A stretch of 15,696 nt of DNA, taken from contig NZ_DASSKM010000144.1 in the NCBI RefSeq assembly GCF_035690525.1, positions 1-15,696 of the forward strand, in the 5' to 3' direction. The stretch comes from Salinisphaera sp035690525 (GTDB lineage: Bacteria; Pseudomonadota; Gammaproteobacteria; Nevskiales; Salinisphaeraceae). Below are positions 1-6,956 of the stretch, piece by piece. Below the pieces are notes generated by a model, which saw nothing but the letters and a program-made list of their open reading frames with translations, was not told the DNA's origin and did no database searches. Position 1 is the stretch's first letter. Each line of letters starts with the position of its first letter. The position numbers were made by a program, and so were the translations under genes.

Positions 1-570
1 GTCGCTTTCCTGCCGCTGGCCGATGGCCGTTGTTCGCTGGCCTGGCACGCCGATGAAGCACTGGCCGACGAACTGGCCGAGCTCGATCACGACGAATTCT
101 GTCGCCGCCTGACCGAAGCCAGCGGCGGCGCGCTCGGGTCGATCGAGCCCATGGGTACGCGTGCGGCCTTCCCGCTCAAGCTCATGCATGCTCGCGAATA
201 CGTACGGCCGCGCGTGGCGATCGCCGGCGACGCCGCGCATGTCGTGCATCCAATGGCCGGGCAGGGGGTCAATCTCGGTCTGATGGACGTGGCCGAGTTG
301 GTCGCGGCGCTGGAAGCCGGGCGCGCGGCCGGCGCGGACGCCGGCCAGCTCGTCTATCTCAAGCGCTATCAGCGCGCGCGCATGGCCGACAACCTGATGA
401 TGCTCGCCGCGACCGACGGTTTGAAGCGGCTCTACGGCGGGCATAATCCACTGATGCGCACGCTGCGCGGCTGGGCCATCGGCGGCGCGTCGCGGCTGGC
501 GCCGATCCGCCAGATCATGATCAGCCAGGCAGCGGGTCTTTCCGGCAAGGGCCCGAGACTCTTGCGCTAG
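1..570 (+). CDS. UbiH/UbiI (VisC)-family FAD-dependent ubiquinone hydroxylase, 3' part
   Basis: This is the last 189 codons of a gene whose start lies left of the window; the frame is open from base 1. The family are class A flavoprotein monooxygenases that hydroxylate the ring of ubiquinone precursors at the inner membrane. The visible signature is the second FAD-binding motif GDAAHVVHPMAGQGVNLG (about bases 226-282), preceded by the R-A-A-F-P-L-K stretch typical of UbiH/UbiF/VisC/COQ6 proteins and followed by a helical tail rich in Arg and Met. Size and C-terminus fit the roughly 400-residue family. In E. coli the gene directly upstream of gcvT is ubiI (visC), the C5 hydroxylase, so position favours UbiI. 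UbiH, UbiF or another paralogue cannot be excluded from the C-terminal half alone, so no symbol is assigned. Confidence 0.88.
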   Translation, partial: VAFLPLADGRCSLAWHADEALADELAELDHDEFCRRLTEASGGALGSIEPMGTRAAFPLKLMHAREYVRPRVAIAGDAAHVVHPMAGQGVNLGLMDVAELVAALEAGRAAGADAGQLVYLKRYQRARMADNLMMLAATDGLKRLYGGHNPLMRTLRGWAIGGASRLAPIRQIMISQAAGLSGKGPRLLR

Positions 571-637
571 CGCATTTTCCTTTTTTCATGATTCGTGCGA
601 TGTATCGAAAACGCCCGCAAATCAAATGTCTTTCGCC

Positions 638-733
638 CGCGCGGTATGAAACCGCGCGAGCGACCCAAGGGGAGAGCTAGCGCCTCTCCCCTTTGGAAAC
701 CCCATTGCTAAGGTGCCCGCGGCAAGCCGCGGG
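638..733. repeat. three tandem intergenic hairpins
   Basis: Three inverted repeats stand in a row after the ubiquinone hydroxylase gene. Hairpin 1 is an 8-bp perfect stem CGCGCGGT (638-645) with ACCGCGCG (651-658), loop of 5. Hairpin 2 is a 12-bp stem, 665-676 with 684-696, with a single bulged T (692) and loop of 7. Hairpin 3 is an 8-bp palindrome CCCGCGGC (716-723) with GCCGCGGG (726-733). None is followed by a T-run, so a classical intrinsic terminator is not obvious, although they may stabilise or end the upstream mRNA. Such clusters are typical of dispersed intergenic repeat elements (REP/BIME-like). Whether this one is repeated in the genome cannot be seen from one window. Confidence 0.6.
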
Positions 734-782
734 GTATTGGTGGATAATCGCGAGTCAACGCAAGTAGATCAGCGTTTTGCTT

Positions 783-812
783 ATCTGCGTAAATCTGTGT
801 CGATCTGCGGAT
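783..812. repeat. three direct repeats with a 10-nt period
   Basis: Three successive decamers ATCTGCGTAA (783-792), ATCTGTGTCG (793-802) and ATCTGCGGAT (803-812) share ATCTG plus a following YGKG pattern at exactly 10-nt spacing, close to one DNA helical turn. An AT-rich stretch (ATAAATTTTTTGG) follows. The block lies about 50 bp upstream of the predicted gcv promoter. It could be part of a dispersed intergenic element together with the hairpins at 638-733, or a helically phased protein-binding array. No specific protein is assigned. Confidence 0.55.
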
Positions 813-860
813 AAATTTTTTGGCAAAAGAGAAAAAGCGCTGGTGAGCGCGCGGGCCAAT

Positions 861-889
861 TTGGCTTGGCCCGCTTTGCCCGGTATAGT
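861..889 (+). promoter_or_regulatory. predicted sigma70 promoter of the gcv operon
   Basis: A -35 like TTGGCT (861-866, 4 of 6 to TTGACA) is separated by 17 nt from a -10 TATAGT (884-889, 5 of 6 to TATAAT). Transcription would start near 895-897, a few bases before the first riboswitch aptamer, which is where a riboswitch promoter should lie. This is prediction from consensus only. Confidence 0.6.
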
Positions 890-907
890 TCGACCCACGA
901 TCGCAAA

Positions 908-1080
908 ACGCATGGGAGAGCGCGGGTACGCCCGCCGCCGAAGGCGCAATTCCGCCCGGAAACGCTCAGGCCAAAGGACCACGCGCGGGCCGCCGTAGAA
1001 CCGGCCACGATCGACTCTGGAGAGCAACCGCCGAGGCGGTTCACCGACGGGGCGAATCTCTCAGGTGCCAGGACAGAGGG
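908..1080 (+). promoter_or_regulatory. tandem glycine riboswitch
   Basis: Two glycine aptamers are recognisable in series. Aptamer 1 runs from GGGAGAG (914-920) through GCCGAAGGCGCAA (about 937-949) to GGAAACGCTCAGGCCAAAGGACC (958-980). Aptamer 2 runs from CTCTGGAGAG (1015-1024) through CACCGACGGGGCGAA (about 1042-1056) to CTCTCAGGTGCCAGGACAGAGGGG (1058-1081). In aptamer 2, P1 pairs 1015-1019 with 1074-1078, P2 pairs 1020-1024 with 1058-1062, and a P3-type hairpin pairs 1026-1031 with 1036-1041. In aptamer 1 a GCGGG/CCCGC hairpin is at 922-935. The two-aptamer architecture and conserved CTCAGG and AAGGAC/CAGGAC segments are those of gcvT-leader riboswitches, which bind glycine and normally switch on glycine degradation. 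The gcvT start codon follows 58 nt after the second aptamer. Confidence 0.95.
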
Positions 1081-1137
1081 GCGGCAGGACCGAAACGCCG
1101 GTTTTTGACTGCCGCATCCGCAACCGAGAGTCGATCG
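1008..1137 (+). promoter_or_regulatory. predicted riboswitch expression platform (anti-start stem)
   Basis: The segment CGATCGACTCT (1008-1018) is a perfect 11-base reverse complement of AGAGTCGATCG (1127-1137), which ends one base before the gcvT ATG at 1139 and covers the weak Shine-Dalgarno-like GAGAG (1126-1130). Bases 1015-1018 of the left arm are also needed for P1 of aptamer 2, so the two pairings exclude each other. Glycine binding would stabilise P1 and free the ribosome-binding region. A second hairpin, GCGGCAG (1081-1087) with CTGCCGC (1109-1115), encloses a small ACCG/CGGT stem followed by TTTTT (1102-1106) and might act as a weak terminator instead. The pairing is seen in the sequence; the mechanism is inferred. 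Confidence 0.7.
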
Positions 1138-1138
1138 C

Positions 1139-2257
1139 ATGACCAATCAGACCCCGCTCCACGACGAACACGTCGCCTCGGGCGCCAAGCTGGTGGATTT
1201 CGCCGGCTGGGATATGCCGATCCACTACGGCTCCCAGATCGCCGAGCACAACACCGTGCGTGAAGCGGCCGGCATGTTCGATGTCTCGCATATGCGTCCG
1301 GTCGATATCGAAGGCGCCGGCGCCCGCGATTTGCTGCGCCGCACGCTGGCCAACGACGCGGCCAAGATCGACGAGATCGGCCGCGCCTTCTATACCTGCA
1401 TGCTCAACACCCGCGGCGGCGTGATCGACGACCTGATCGTGTATCACCTCGATGAGCACTGGTATCGCATCGTGGTCAACGCCGCGACCGCGACCAAGGA
1501 CATGGCGTGGCTGACCAGTCAGGCCGAGGAATACGAGGCCTCGGTCACCGCGCGCGACGATCTGGCGATTATCGCGGTCCAGGGGCCGAGGGCGCGCGAG
1601 TTGAGCCGGGGCGTGCTCGACGACGACCTCGCCGCCGCCGCGATGGAGCTCAAGCCTTTTCGCGCGACAGCGGCTGGCGAGTGGTCGGTCGGCCGGACCG
1701 GCTACACCGGCGAGGACGGGTTCGAGATCATCCTGCCGGCCGATGCCGCGGCCGAAACCTGGCGCGCGTTGGCCAAGGCCGGCGTGGCGCCGATCGGGCT
1801 CGGCGCGCGTGACACGCTGCGCCTGGAAGCCGGCCTGAACCTTTACGGTCAGGATATGGACGAAGACACCACGCCGCTGGAGTCGGGTCTCGCCTGGACC
1901 GTGGCCTTCGAGCCGGCCGATCGGGATTTCATCGGCCGCACGGCGCTGGAACCCATTCGCGAACACGGCGGGGCGAAGAAAATGGTCGGCCTGCTGCTGG
2001 AAGGCCGCGGGGTAATGCGCCACGGCGCGACCGTGCGCGCCGCCGGTGACGAGGCCGCCGGCGCGACCGAGCCGGCCGGCGAAGTCACCAGCGGCAGCTT
2101 CGCCCCGACCCTGGGCCGCTCGATCGCGCTGACCCGCGTGCCCGCCGACTGGGGCGACGCGGCCGAGGTCGAGGTCGAGCTGCGCGGCAAGTGGGTGAGC
2201 GCGCGCATCGTCGGCTATCCGTTCGTGCGCAACGGCAAGATCCGCATCGATATCTAA
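1139..2257 (+). CDS. gcvT: glycine cleavage system T protein (aminomethyltransferase)
   Basis: The 372-residue product transfers the methylene group from the aminomethyl-lipoyl arm of H protein to tetrahydrofolate and releases ammonia, the second step of glycine cleavage in the cytosol. Recognisable family motifs are DFAGWDMPIHYGS (20-32), MFDVSHM (46-52), RGGVIDDL with the folate-site Asp at 97/98, GYTGEDGFEI in the middle and GSFAPTLG near the C-terminal barrel domain. Length is close to E. coli GcvT (about 364). The ATG at 1139 is chosen because the N-terminus matches the family (short lead before the DFAGW motif) and because the riboswitch platform ends just upstream. The Shine-Dalgarno is poor (GAGAG, 8 nt before the ATG), consistent with structural control. 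It is the first gene of gcvT-H-PA-PB. Confidence 0.97.
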   Translation: MTNQTPLHDEHVASGAKLVDFAGWDMPIHYGSQIAEHNTVREAAGMFDVSHMRPVDIEGAGARDLLRRTLANDAAKIDEIGRAFYTCMLNTRGGVIDDLIVYHLDEHWYRIVVNAATATKDMAWLTSQAEEYEASVTARDDLAIIAVQGPRARELSRGVLDDDLAAAAMELKPFRATAAGEWSVGRTGYTGEDGFEIILPADAAAETWRALAKAGVAPIGLGARDTLRLEAGLNLYGQDMDEDTTPLESGLAWTVAFEPADRDFIGRTALEPIREHGGAKKMVGLLLEGRGVMRHGATVRAAGDEAAGATEPAGEVTSGSFAPTLGRSIALTRVPADWGDAAEVEVELRGKWVSARIVGYPFVRNGKIRIDI

Positions 2258-2343
2258 CGGCGTTTTTCATCCGTCGCCCGCGACCGGCCCACGCCGCATC
2301 GCTTATCATTTCGACTCGTCAAGGGACCATCCAGGATAAAACA

Positions 2344-2739
2344 ATGAGCGAAATCCCCAACGAACTGTCCTACACCAAAAGCCACGAATGGGTGGCCAAC
2401 GACGGCGACGGCACGGTGACCGTCGGCATCACCGAGTACGCCCAGGGCTCGCTCGGCGATCTGGTGTTCGTCGAACTGCCGGAGTCGGGCGCCAAGTTCG
2501 CGGTCGGCGATCCGGTGGCCGTGGTCGAGTCGGTCAAGGCCGCCTCCGATATCTATGCGCCAGTCGACGGTGAGATCGTCGAGATCAACGAGGAACTGGC
2601 CGATTCGCCCGAGCGCGTCAACGAGGACCCGTTCGGCGAGGGCTGGTTGTTCAAGATGACGGTCGACAAGACCGAGCATCTGTCGGACCTGCTCGACGCC
2701 GAGGCCTATGGCGAAATTGTCGAGGCCGAGGAAGACTGA
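2344..2739 (+). CDS. gcvH: glycine cleavage system H protein (lipoyl carrier)
   Basis: The 131-residue H protein carries the lipoyl arm that shuttles the aminomethyl group among the P, T and L proteins. The lipoylation site is Lys65 within VVESVKAASD (60-69), and the family start SYTKSHEWV lies at 9-17. The C-terminal helix-rich segment with FGEGWLFKM is also typical. The ATG at 2344 is preferred over in-frame upstream codons because it gives the normal H-protein N-terminus and length, and has AGGA at 2333-2336 about 7 nt upstream; the upstream extension would overlap gcvT. The gap from gcvT is 86 bp and to gcvPA 61 bp, consistent with one operon. Acidic composition is high in the C-terminal tail. 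Confidence 0.97.
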   Translation: MSEIPNELSYTKSHEWVANDGDGTVTVGITEYAQGSLGDLVFVELPESGAKFAVGDPVAVVESVKAASDIYAPVDGEIVEINEELADSPERVNEDPFGEGWLFKMTVDKTEHLSDLLDAEAYGEIVEAEED

Positions 2740-2800
2740 GACCTGCCGTGGACGCCGGCGATAGACCGGCGCCCGATTCCGGTTCCAACCCGCAAACGCT

Positions 2801-4180
2801 ATGCCTTTCATTCCCCATACCGACCAGGACATCGCCGACATGCTGGCCGCGATCGGCGCGGACAGCGTGGACGCGCTGTTTTCCGAGATCGATCCCAGGC
2901 TGCGCAACGGCGATATTTCGGCGCTTCCCGAGCGCGCCGGCGAGCAGGCGATCACGCGGCTCATGCACGAACGCGCCGCGCAAGATGCGGGCGATCTGTG
3001 CTTCATCGGCGCCGGTGCTTACGAGCATCATATCCCGGCGGCGGTATGGGAGATCGCCACCAGAGGCGAGTTCTATAGCGCATATACGCCGTATCAGCCG
3101 GAAGCCAGCCAGGGCACGCTCCAGGTGGTCTATGAATATCAGACCATGATGTGCGGGCTGACCGGCATGGATGTCGCCAACGCCTCGCTCTACGACGGCG
3201 CCTCGGCGCTGGCCGAAGCGGTGTTGATGGCCGTGCGCGCCAACCGCAAATCCAAATCGAAACGGGTGCTGATGCCGGCCGGCGTGCATCCGTTCTATCG
3301 TGAAGTCGCGCACAATATCTGCGCGAATCAGGGCATCGTGTTCGAGGCCGTCGATTTCGAGCCGGCGACCGGCAAGATCGATACCAAGGCGCTGGACGCC
3401 TGGGCCGGGGAGGACATCACCGCGCTGGTGATCCCGCAGCCGAATTTTTTCGGCGTGCTGGAAGACGTCGATGCGCTGACCGATTGGGCCGAGAACAACG
3501 GGGCGCTCGCGATCGGCGTGGTCAATCCGGTGTCGCTGGCGCTCATCAAGCCGCCGGGCGAGTGGGGCGATGGCGCCGGCGCCGATATCGTGGTCGGCGA
3601 AGGCCAGCCGCTGGGAGCGCCGCTGGCCGGCGGCGGCCCGTATTTCGGCATTCTGTGCTGTCGCCGTGCGCATGTGCGCCAGATGCCGGGCCGCGTGGTC
3701 GGCCGTACGCGGGATCTCGATGGCCGTTCGGGTTATGTGCTCACCTTGCAGCCGCGCGAGCAGCACATCCGCCGTTCCAAGGCGACCTCGAACATCTGCA
3801 CCAATCAGGGCTTGCTGGTCACGGCCGCCACCATCCATATGAGCCTGCTCGGCTCGCACGGCCTGGAAACCGTGGCCGCGACCTGCGCCGCCACCACGCG
3901 CGATCTGGTCGCGCGCCTGAGCGCGCTGGACGGCGTCGAGCGGGTGTTCGACGCGCCGTTCTTTCACGAGGCCGCGCTGCGGCTGCCGGTCGCGGCGCGC
4001 CCCGTGCTCGATGCGCTCGCGGACAAAGGCATCCTCGGCGGGCTCGCGCTCGACCGGTTTTTCGCCGGCATGGACGATGTGTTCCTCGTTTGTGCAACCG
4101 AGACCAAGACCGAGAGCGATCTCGCGGCCTATGCCGAGGCGCTGTCGGATGTTCTTGACCAAATTGCGGAGGCGGCATGA
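2801..4180 (+). CDS. gcvPA: glycine dehydrogenase (decarboxylating) subunit 1
   Basis: The 459-residue product is the alpha-type subunit of a two-subunit P protein, which with GcvPB decarboxylates glycine using pyridoxal phosphate and loads the aminomethyl group on H protein. Family landmarks are the N-terminus MPFIPHTDQDI, the FIGAGAYEHHIP segment (about 68-79), YTPYQPEASQGTLQ (about 95-108), YDGASALAEA, GEGQPLGAPLAGGGPYFG and the REQHIRRSKATSNICTNQG stretch. The PLP-binding lysine is expected in the other subunit. No good Shine-Dalgarno precedes the ATG at 2801 (CCCGCAAACGCT), so translation may depend on coupling or weak initiation; the start itself is fixed by the family N-terminus. The stop overlaps an ATG of a small downstream ORF (ATGA at 4177-4180). 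Confidence 0.96.
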   Translation: MPFIPHTDQDIADMLAAIGADSVDALFSEIDPRLRNGDISALPERAGEQAITRLMHERAAQDAGDLCFIGAGAYEHHIPAAVWEIATRGEFYSAYTPYQPEASQGTLQVVYEYQTMMCGLTGMDVANASLYDGASALAEAVLMAVRANRKSKSKRVLMPAGVHPFYREVAHNICANQGIVFEAVDFEPATGKIDTKALDAWAGEDITALVIPQPNFFGVLEDVDALTDWAENNGALAIGVVNPVSLALIKPPGEWGDGAGADIVVGEGQPLGAPLAGGGPYFGILCCRRAHVRQMPGRVVGRTRDLDGRSGYVLTLQPREQHIRRSKATSNICTNQGLLVTAATIHMSLLGSHGLETVAATCAATTRDLVARLSALDGVERVFDAPFFHEAALRLPVAARPVLDALADKGILGGLALDRFFAGMDDVFLVCATETKTESDLAAYAEALSDVLDQIAEAA

Positions 4181-4278
4181 CTCAGACCATCACGGGCCGC
4201 GGCACACCAATGCACGTGGCCGAGATCTCGGAAGAGCCCGATTACGATGCGGCGATCGCCGCGCTCGAAACCGATTGA
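4177..4278 (+). CDS. 33-residue small ORF between gcvPA and gcvPB
   Basis: A 33-codon frame starts at an ATG that overlaps the gcvPA stop (ATGA) and ends in TGA five bases before the gcvPB ATG at 4283. It has a strong Shine-Dalgarno, GGAGG (4168-4172), 4 nt before its ATG. The product begins MTQTITGRGTPMHV and has an acidic tail (EISEEPDYDAAIAALETD), with no signal peptide, transmembrane segment or cysteine. About three quarters of its third codon positions are G or C, like the neighbouring genes. I do not recognise it. It may be a real small protein of the glycine cleavage operon, or only a leader that carries ribosomes across the 102-nt gap to gcvPB by translational coupling. Confidence that it is translated is moderate. 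Confidence 0.45.
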   Translation: MTQTITGRGTPMHVAEISEEPDYDAAIAALETD

Positions 4279-4282
4279 TGCC

Positions 4283-5776
4283 ATGACTGAACAACTGATT
4301 TTCGAACACAGCCGACCCGGACGCCGCGCCACCGCCCAGGCGCCGGAAACCGCGCCGGCGGTGGACGATCTGCCGGCGAACCTCAGGCGCCGGAGTGCGC
4401 TCGGCCTGCCGGAAGTCTCCGAGCTGGACGCGGTGCGCCATTACACGCGCCTGTCGCAGCTCAATTTCTCCATCGATACGCACTTCTACCCGCTCGGGTC
4501 GTGCACGATGAAGTACAACCCGCGCGCCTGTAACACGCTGGCCTCGTTGCCGGGATTTTTGAATCGGCATCCGCTGGCACCGGAAAGTCACAGCCAGGGC
4601 ATGCTGGCCTGCTTCTTTGAGCTGCAAGAGATGCTCAAGACCGTGACCGGCATGGCCGCGGTTTCGCTAACGCCGATGGCCGGCGCCCAGGGCGAGTTCA
4701 CCGGCGTGGCGATGATCAAGGCATACCACGAAGCGCGCGGCGACAGCGAGCGCGACGAGATTCTAGTGCCCGACGCCGCCCACGGCACGAACCCGGCGAC
4801 CGCCGTCATGTGCGGCTGCAAGGTGGTCGAGATCCCGACCGATGCCGACGGCGATGTCGATATCGAGGCGCTGCGCTCGAAAGTGGGCCCGAAGACCGCC
4901 GGCATCATGTTGACGAACCCGTCCACGCTCGGGGTGTTCGAACAGGACATCCTCGAGATTTCGCGGATGATCCACGAAGCGGGCGGGCTGCTCTACTACG
5001 ACGGCGCGAACCTGAACGCGATCCTCGGCAAGGTGCGCCCGGGCGACATGGGCTTCGACGTCATCCACATGAACCTGCACAAGACCTTTTCCACGCCGCA
5101 CGGCGGCGGCGGGCCGGGCTCCGGCGCGGTGGGTGTGTCCAAACGCCTGCGCGACTTCATGCCGATCCCGGTGGTCGGCCGGGACGGCGAAGGGGCCGAT
5201 ACGACTTATCGCTGGCTGGACGAGGACGACGTGCCGTATACGATCGGCCGTCTGTCGACCTTCATGGGCAATGCCGGGGTGCTGCTGCGGGCCTATGTAT
5301 ACGCCCGCCTGCTGGGGCGCGAAGGCATGGTACGGGTCGCCGAGTTCGCCACCCTGAATTCGAATTACCTGATGGCGCGGCTCAAGCAGGCCGGCTTCGA
5401 AGTGGCGTTCCCGAATCGGCGCGCCAGCCACGAGTTCATCGTCACGCTCAAGCGCCAGAAACAGCAGCTCGATGTCACGGCGACCGACTTCGCCAAGCGC
5501 CTGCTGGACTACGGCTACCATGCGCCGACCATCTACTTCCCGCTGCTCGTGCCCGAGTGTTTCCTGATCGAGCCGACCGAGACCGAGTCCCGCGAGACGC
5601 TCGACGGGTTCGTGGAGGCGATGGTGGCGATCTGGAACGAAGCGAAAAATGACGCGGCCACGCTCAAGAATGCGCCGGTCAGCCTGCCGGTGCGCCGGCT
5701 GGACGAGGTTGCTGCGGCGAAATCGCTCGATCTTAAGTTCGAATCGGCCGGCCGTGATGGCCGTACGGCGGCCTGA
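4283..5776 (+). CDS. gcvPB: glycine dehydrogenase (decarboxylating) subunit 2, PLP-binding
   Basis: The 497-residue product is the PLP-carrying subunit of the split P protein. The Schiff-base lysine is Lys267 in HMNLHKTFSTPHGGGGPGSG, the hallmark of this subunit. Other family stretches are LIFEHSRPGRRA at the N-terminus, HFYPLGSCTMKYNPR, DAAHGTNPATA and the C-terminal YFPLLVPECFLIEPTETES. The ATG at 4283 is chosen because it places the family start MTEQLIFEHSRPGRRA correctly; the upstream in-frame ATG at 4247 would add 12 unsupported residues and overlap the small ORF. Together with GcvPA it replaces the single long GcvP of E. coli. The gene ends 17 bp before the stop codon of the convergent deoR gene, and no L protein (lpd) is nearby, as is common because Lpd is shared with other complexes. 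Confidence 0.97.
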   Translation: MTEQLIFEHSRPGRRATAQAPETAPAVDDLPANLRRRSALGLPEVSELDAVRHYTRLSQLNFSIDTHFYPLGSCTMKYNPRACNTLASLPGFLNRHPLAPESHSQGMLACFFELQEMLKTVTGMAAVSLTPMAGAQGEFTGVAMIKAYHEARGDSERDEILVPDAAHGTNPATAVMCGCKVVEIPTDADGDVDIEALRSKVGPKTAGIMLTNPSTLGVFEQDILEISRMIHEAGGLLYYDGANLNAILGKVRPGDMGFDVIHMNLHKTFSTPHGGGGPGSGAVGVSKRLRDFMPIPVVGRDGEGADTTYRWLDEDDVPYTIGRLSTFMGNAGVLLRAYVYARLLGREGMVRVAEFATLNSNYLMARLKQAGFEVAFPNRRASHEFIVTLKRQKQQLDVTATDFAKRLLDYGYHAPTIYFPLLVPECFLIEPTETESRETLDGFVEAMVAIWNEAKNDAATLKNAPVSLPVRRLDEVAAAKSLDLKFESAGRDGRTAA

Positions 5777-5793
5777 CGCTCGGCTTCGCTGCG

Positions 5794-6564
5794 CTAGAGC
5801 TGCACGACCGACGGCTGCCCGGTTTTCGTAGCTGGAAACCGGGCTTCGTCGTCCTCGATACGGCTTGTTATGAAAGTGTCGAACTGATCCCAATCGGCGA
5901 AAAACGCGGGACGGACCCGGTCGATCTTGCTGGCGTCGGCGATCAGGATCTTCTGTTGGGCGGCTTCCAGGGCGGCGCGTTTGGGTGCGACCTCGTGAAA
6001 GTTGAAACAGCTCACGCCGCGTTCGATATGCACGCCGGCAGCGGATATGAACGCCTTGTTGATGCCGATCCGTTTCAATGCATCACTCGCGTGCTCGCCC
6101 GAGAAGGATTGCGAGGACGAATGATACAGCCCCCCGTACAGCAGCAGTCGGGCGTTGGGCAATCGGCTGACGGCATTCGCGACATTGAGCGCATAAGTCA
6201 CGACCGTGAGCGGCAGGTCGCGATCCAGGGCACCGATCAAGTGGACCAGCGTCGAGCCACAGTCTATGAATATCGTGTCGTCGGCTCTGATCGAGTCCGC
6301 CGCGTACGCACATAGCCGCTGCTTGATGCCCAGATGGCTGTCTTTTTCGGCGTCCAGGTCGTAAGCGGACATCGATTGGAGGCTGTCCGAAATGAAGATG
6401 CGCCCGGCCAGCAGCAACAATTCTCCACGGCTGGCATCGACGTCACGTCTGATCGTCATCTGCGAAACGCCGCACTGTTCGGCGGCATTCGATAGATGAA
6501 CGACGCCGCCACTGGCCAGGTTGTTCTTTAGCCATTGCAGCCGTTCACCGCGGCGTCCCCTCAT
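5794..6564 (-). CDS. deoR: DeoR-type transcriptional repressor of nucleoside catabolism
   Basis: The 256-residue product matches E. coli DeoR from end to end. It has an N-terminal winged helix (HLSNAAEQCGVSQMTIRRD, about 23-41), then a sugar-phosphate sensor domain with DDTIFIDCGSTLVHL, SAAGVHIERGVSCFNF and KIDRVRPAFF. E. coli DeoR represses deoCABD, nupG and tsx and is induced by deoxyribose-5-phosphate. The start at 6564 is chosen over the upstream ATG at 6591 because a strong Shine-Dalgarno AAGGAG (6575-6570 on this strand) lies 5 nt before it and because it aligns with the E. coli start. The gene is divergent from deoC across a 474-bp AT-rich gap holding two DeoR-like operators, which suggests it regulates itself and the deoC series. 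Confidence 0.92.
   Translation of the reverse strand: MRGRRGERLQWLKNNLASGGVVHLSNAAEQCGVSQMTIRRDVDASRGELLLLAGRIFISDSLQSMSAYDLDAEKDSHLGIKQRLCAYAADSIRADDTIFIDCGSTLVHLIGALDRDLPLTVVTYALNVANAVSRLPNARLLLYGGLYHSSSQSFSGEHASDALKRIGINKAFISAAGVHIERGVSCFNFHEVAPKRAALEAAQQKILIADASKIDRVRPAFFADWDQFDTFITSRIEDDEARFPATKTGQPSVVQL
5817..5844. terminator. hairpin at the gcvPB/deoR convergence
   Basis: GCCCGGTTT (5817-5825) pairs perfectly with AAACCGGGC (5836-5844) around a 10-nt loop. It lies inside the last codons of deoR and about 40 bp after the gcvPB stop. It could end gcv transcripts running into the convergent gene, but no long T-run follows on either strand, so it would be a weak or Rho-assisted terminator, or only a coding coincidence. 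Confidence 0.4.
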
Positions 6565-6739
6565 ACGTTCTCCTTCGAAAAGCCGCTCCATGATAAGCGA
6601 TATGGCCGGTCGCTGAAGCTTTGCCCGGCTGGCCGTGCCGGGCTGAAGCGAAGATCGACGTCATGAACGGTCGCGTCCAAACAAGCGTTGATGCCATGCG
6701 AAGCGCAGCCTGCCCGGATGCAGATAGTCGTGCTTTTAA

Positions 6740-6755
6740 TGTTAAATAAATAACA
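6740..6755. promoter_or_regulatory. predicted DeoR operator, distal to deoC
   Basis: TGTTAAATAAATAACA is a 16-bp inverted repeat with perfect TGTTA/TAACA arms and a 6-bp centre. This is the same arm sequence and spacing as the E. coli DeoR operator TGTTAGAATTCTAACA (established knowledge). It lies about 180 bp upstream of deoR, in a likely deoR promoter zone, so it may mediate autoregulation. Confidence 0.72.
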
Positions 6756-6938
6756 AAATATTCCAACGATCAGCAATCAAGCGCATTGCCAATCCATCAC
6801 CGGGCACAGCGTGAGACGTGCTCTCATCCGCATGCTAATTAGGGCTAAGTACAACAAGGCCGTGCATGAAAAAGTACGTCTGTTGTCTCAGTCGCATGTC
6901 TCGCGTGCGCGTTTACACCCGATAATGAGCCGCGTCAA

Positions 6939-6954
6939 TGTTACTAAAGTGACA
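6939..6954. promoter_or_regulatory. predicted DeoR operator, proximal to deoC
   Basis: TGTTACTAAAGTGACA has arms TGTTA and TGACA with a 6-bp centre, one mismatch from the perfect arms of the other site. It is exactly 199 bp from the distal operator, about 19 helical turns at 10.5 bp. It overlaps the expected -35 zone of the candidate deoC promoter. Confidence 0.62.
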
Positions 6955-6956
6955 TT

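Noticed and set aside
777..1146. Several short overlapping frames on both strands in the gcvT leader
   Set aside because: They cross the promoter and both glycine aptamers, have low-complexity Arg-rich products, and the RNA structure explains the sequence better.
2651..4162. 503-codon open frame on the minus strand opposite gcvPA
   Set aside because: It is antisense to a clearly conserved gene, its product is rich in Arg, His and Gly without family motifs, and long antisense frames are expected in GC-rich coding DNA.
4763..5893. 376-codon minus-strand frame opposite gcvPB and the deoR end
   Set aside because: Shadow of gcvPB; no recognisable domain, and it would run across the deoR 3' end in another frame.
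6545..6776. 71-73 codon minus-strand frames upstream of deoR
   Set aside because: They overlap the deoR start and the distal operator, and show no family similarity or good ribosome site.
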